7,406 bases of DNA from Treponema sp. (GTDB taxonomy: Bacteria; Spirochaetota; Spirochaetia; Treponematales; Breznakiellaceae): the NCBI GenBank assembly GCA_031270205.1, contig JAISYA010000191.1, forward strand, positions 1 through 7,406. Direction: 5' to 3'. Below, piece after piece: positions 6,364 through 7,406 of this stretch. Below the pieces are notes generated by a model that was not told the origin of the DNA, made no database searches, and saw nothing but the letters and a program-made list of their open reading frames with translations. The position numbers and the translations under genes are program-made. Each line of letters opens with the position of its first letter. Position 1 is the stretch's first letter.

Positions 6364-6957
6364 TTACTTTAACGCGCCTGCCCTGCGGTACACCGAAAGA
6401 TAATCGAAAAACGAGACAACAGAAAAAATCACCGATATCAAAAAGAGGATGATGGCGCCGGTTTTGAAGTATGCGTGCAGGGACTCAAAAAGGGCGAGCC
6501 GCCGCAGGCTTGCGGTGAGGAGGGCGGCCGCGTCCGCGAGGATATAGGTGACCGTTTTTATTTTGCCGCCGAGACGGGCGCCCATGGCGACGCCTTTTTG
6601 CAGCATCAGGTTGCGGATAAACAGTATGCTGAACTCCCGGTACAGCACCAGCAGAAACAAAATCGCGGGGAAGATACCATCAAGCACAAAGCAGAGAAAG
6701 CAGGTAATCTGCATCAGGGTATCGGCAAAGGGGTCGAACAGTTTGCCGAAATCGCTGACCTCGTTCAGTTTGCGGGCGGCCATGCCGTCGAACATGTCGG
6801 TTATTTCAGAGACGATGAAAATGAGCCAGAGCGCCGGCGCGGTCCAGGCCGCCCCGCCCGCAAACCACACGGGGAAAAACCGGGGCAGGAAATACACAAT
6901 GAAAAATACAGGCGCCAGGATCACCCGTACAAAGCTCAATTTGGTGGCCAGTGTCAT
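6364..6957 (-). CDS. pgsA: CDP-alcohol phosphatidyltransferase, likely phosphatidylglycerophosphate synthase
   Basis: 197 aa, a normal length for PgsA. It would transfer a phosphatidyl group from CDP-diacylglycerol to glycerol-3-phosphate in the inner membrane, the first step to phosphatidylglycerol. The full CDP-alcohol phosphotransferase signature is present: D54-x2-D57-G58-x2-A61-R62-x8-G71-x3-D75-x3-D79, carrying the metal- and substrate-binding Asp residues. The N-terminus (MTLATKLSFVRVILAP) aligns with the usual PgsA start, which supports the ATG at 6957. Several hydrophobic helices follow (about 10-30, 38-53, 84-107, 135-150, 167-188), as does REFSILFIRNL (107-117) and a GKIKTVTY segment (131-138), both PgsA-like. 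Other family members (for example CDP-alcohol transferases using inositol or choline) are less likely but not excluded. No Shine-Dalgarno is visible and a promoter sits directly upstream. No clear terminator was seen after its stop. Confidence 0.87.
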   Translation of the reverse strand: MTLATKLSFVRVILAPVFFIVYFLPRFFPVWFAGGAAWTAPALWLIFIVSEITDMFDGMAARKLNEVSDFGKLFDPFADTLMQITCFLCFVLDGIFPAILFLLVLYREFSILFIRNLMLQKGVAMGARLGGKIKTVTYILADAAALLTASLRRLALFESLHAYFKTGAIILFLISVIFSVVSFFDYLSVYRRAGALK

Positions 6958-6963
6958 AACGTT

Positions 6964-6992
6964 AGTATGAACGGCAGGGCGCGGAGTGTCAA
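6964..6992 (-). promoter_or_regulatory. Consensus-like promoter of pgsA, predicted leaderless
   Basis: On the minus strand a perfect TTGACA (6992-6987) is followed after exactly 17 bp by CATACT (6969-6964), a four-of-six match to TATAAT. Only six bases (6963-6958) separate the -10 box from the A of the pgsA ATG. Transcription should therefore begin at or next to the start codon. The bases upstream of the ATG contain no Shine-Dalgarno, in keeping with a leaderless message. Confidence 0.65.
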
Positions 6993-7126
6993 TTCTTTCT
7001 TTATGAGTATTTCAAGGACGCCGGTCTGTTACACGCAGCGTTTGAGGAAATGAGCCTCCGCGGAGCATATCTCCGGGGTATTAAACCAGACTTTCGAATA
7101 AACTGCCAGGGAAACGGGGATAGATA

Positions 7127-7156
7127 GAAAAAGCTCCCGCGGAAGGGAGCTTTTTC
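7127..7156. terminator. Bidirectional intrinsic terminator
   Basis: GAAAAAGCTCCC (7127-7138) and GGGAGCTTTTTC (7145-7156) are a perfect 12-bp inverted repeat around a 6-nt loop. The GC core is flanked by A on the left and T on the right, so each strand reads as a stem followed by five T. It lies 22 nt beyond the stop of the leftward corrinoid-protein gene, whose transcript it should end before pgsA. On the plus strand it would stop any rightward transcription running in from the pgsA side. Confidence 0.9.
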
Positions 7157-7178
7157 CAGCGCGGCTACCCACACAAAC

Positions 7179-7406
7179 TTACGCGCACAACTTCTTGGCA
7201 AGCTGGGCGGCGCTCGCCGCGTCCGGCGAATACCCTTCCGCCCCTATCTGATCGGCAAACTCCTGCGTTATCGGCGCTCCCCCCACCATCAGCTTGAAGC
7301 CCTTCAATCCGCTCCCCTTTATCGCCGTCGCGGTCTCCTGCAGGGCCGGCATCGTCGTCGTCAGCAGGCAGGACAGCGCCACCAGCTTCACATCGGGATG
7401 TTCCTT
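7179..7406 (-). CDS. Corrinoid (B12-binding) methyltransferase-associated protein, 3' part
   Basis: Partial: only the last 75 codons are in the window and the frame runs open to the right edge. The visible part matches the end of the cobalamin-binding domain of MtaC/MtbC/MttC-type corrinoid proteins. It has LVALSCLLTTTMPALQET, then KLMVGGAPITQEFADQIGAE and GYSPDAASAAQLAKKL. The GGAP segment belongs to the loop around the corrinoid lower-ligand side and the GYSPDAASA motif is the family's closing signature. The usual DxHxxG His ligand would lie upstream, outside the window. These proteins carry a methyl group from a substrate methyltransferase (methanol, methylamines or methoxylated aromatics) to a second enzyme that feeds it to coenzyme M or tetrahydrofolate; in a bacterium, tetrahydrofolate is the likely acceptor. 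The substrate cannot be told from this fragment. Confidence 0.9.
   Translation of the reverse strand, partial: KEHPDVKLVALSCLLTTTMPALQETATAIKGSGLKGFKLMVGGAPITQEFADQIGAEGYSPDAASAAQLAKKLCA

Noticed and set aside
6475..7053. A 192-codon plus-strand frame opposite pgsA
   Set aside because: It is highly charged, His/Gln/Glu-rich antisense translation of a membrane protein gene with a complete active-site signature.
7056..7065. The palindrome CTCCGCGGAG between pgsA and the terminator
   Set aside because: A 10-bp palindrome in GC-rich DNA has a fair chance of arising randomly, and it is not positioned near the -35 or -10 boxes of a recognised promoter.

Overview
The window looks like chromosomal DNA from a Gram-negative-type spirochaete, most plausibly a Treponema-like gut lineage. 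This is an inference from gene content and architecture: a small exported beta-barrel followed by a lipoprotein with a treponeme-like propeller-type body, a RarA fused to a C-terminal domain, and a corrinoid protein of the methylamine/methanol methyltransferase type. No rRNA, tRNA or other phylogenetic marker is present, so the genus is not proven.

Layout, left to right. Positions 1-180 hold nothing I can recognise. A leftward pair follows: a small three-helix membrane protein (643-1005, minus) translationally coupled through an ATGA overlap to a monofunctional AroH-type chorismate mutase (281-646, minus), closed by a very strong intrinsic terminator (189-237). A 70-bp AT-rich divergent region separates this pair from a rightward series: a membrane-anchored SPFH/band-7-like protein (1076-1888), a 110-bp gap holding a hairpin or operator-like palindrome, then a tightly packed run of exported beta-barrel protein (1999-2622), lipoprotein (2635-3723) and a RarA/methyltransferase-like fusion (3727-6018). 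The gaps within that run are 12 and 3 nt, so it is probably one operon.

Downstream of rarA lies a decayed IS630-type transposase fragment (about 6071-6250, minus). It is followed by a leftward CDP-alcohol phosphatidyltransferase gene, likely pgsA (6364-6957), with a consensus-like promoter so close to the ATG that the mRNA is predicted to be leaderless. A perfect bidirectional terminator (7127-7156) then precedes the 3' end of a corrinoid-protein gene that enters from the right edge (7179-7406, minus, 5' end outside the window).

Functionally the window mixes envelope biogenesis (barrel, lipoprotein, SPFH-like protein, PgsA), aromatic amino acid synthesis (AroH), replication-fork maintenance (RarA) and one-carbon metabolism (corrinoid protein). 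I see no coherent defence or mobile system beyond the dead IS630 remnant. The most distinctive items are the RarA fusion with a degenerate methyltransferase fold, its packing with two envelope genes, and two genes with promoter geometry implying leaderless or near-leaderless transcripts.
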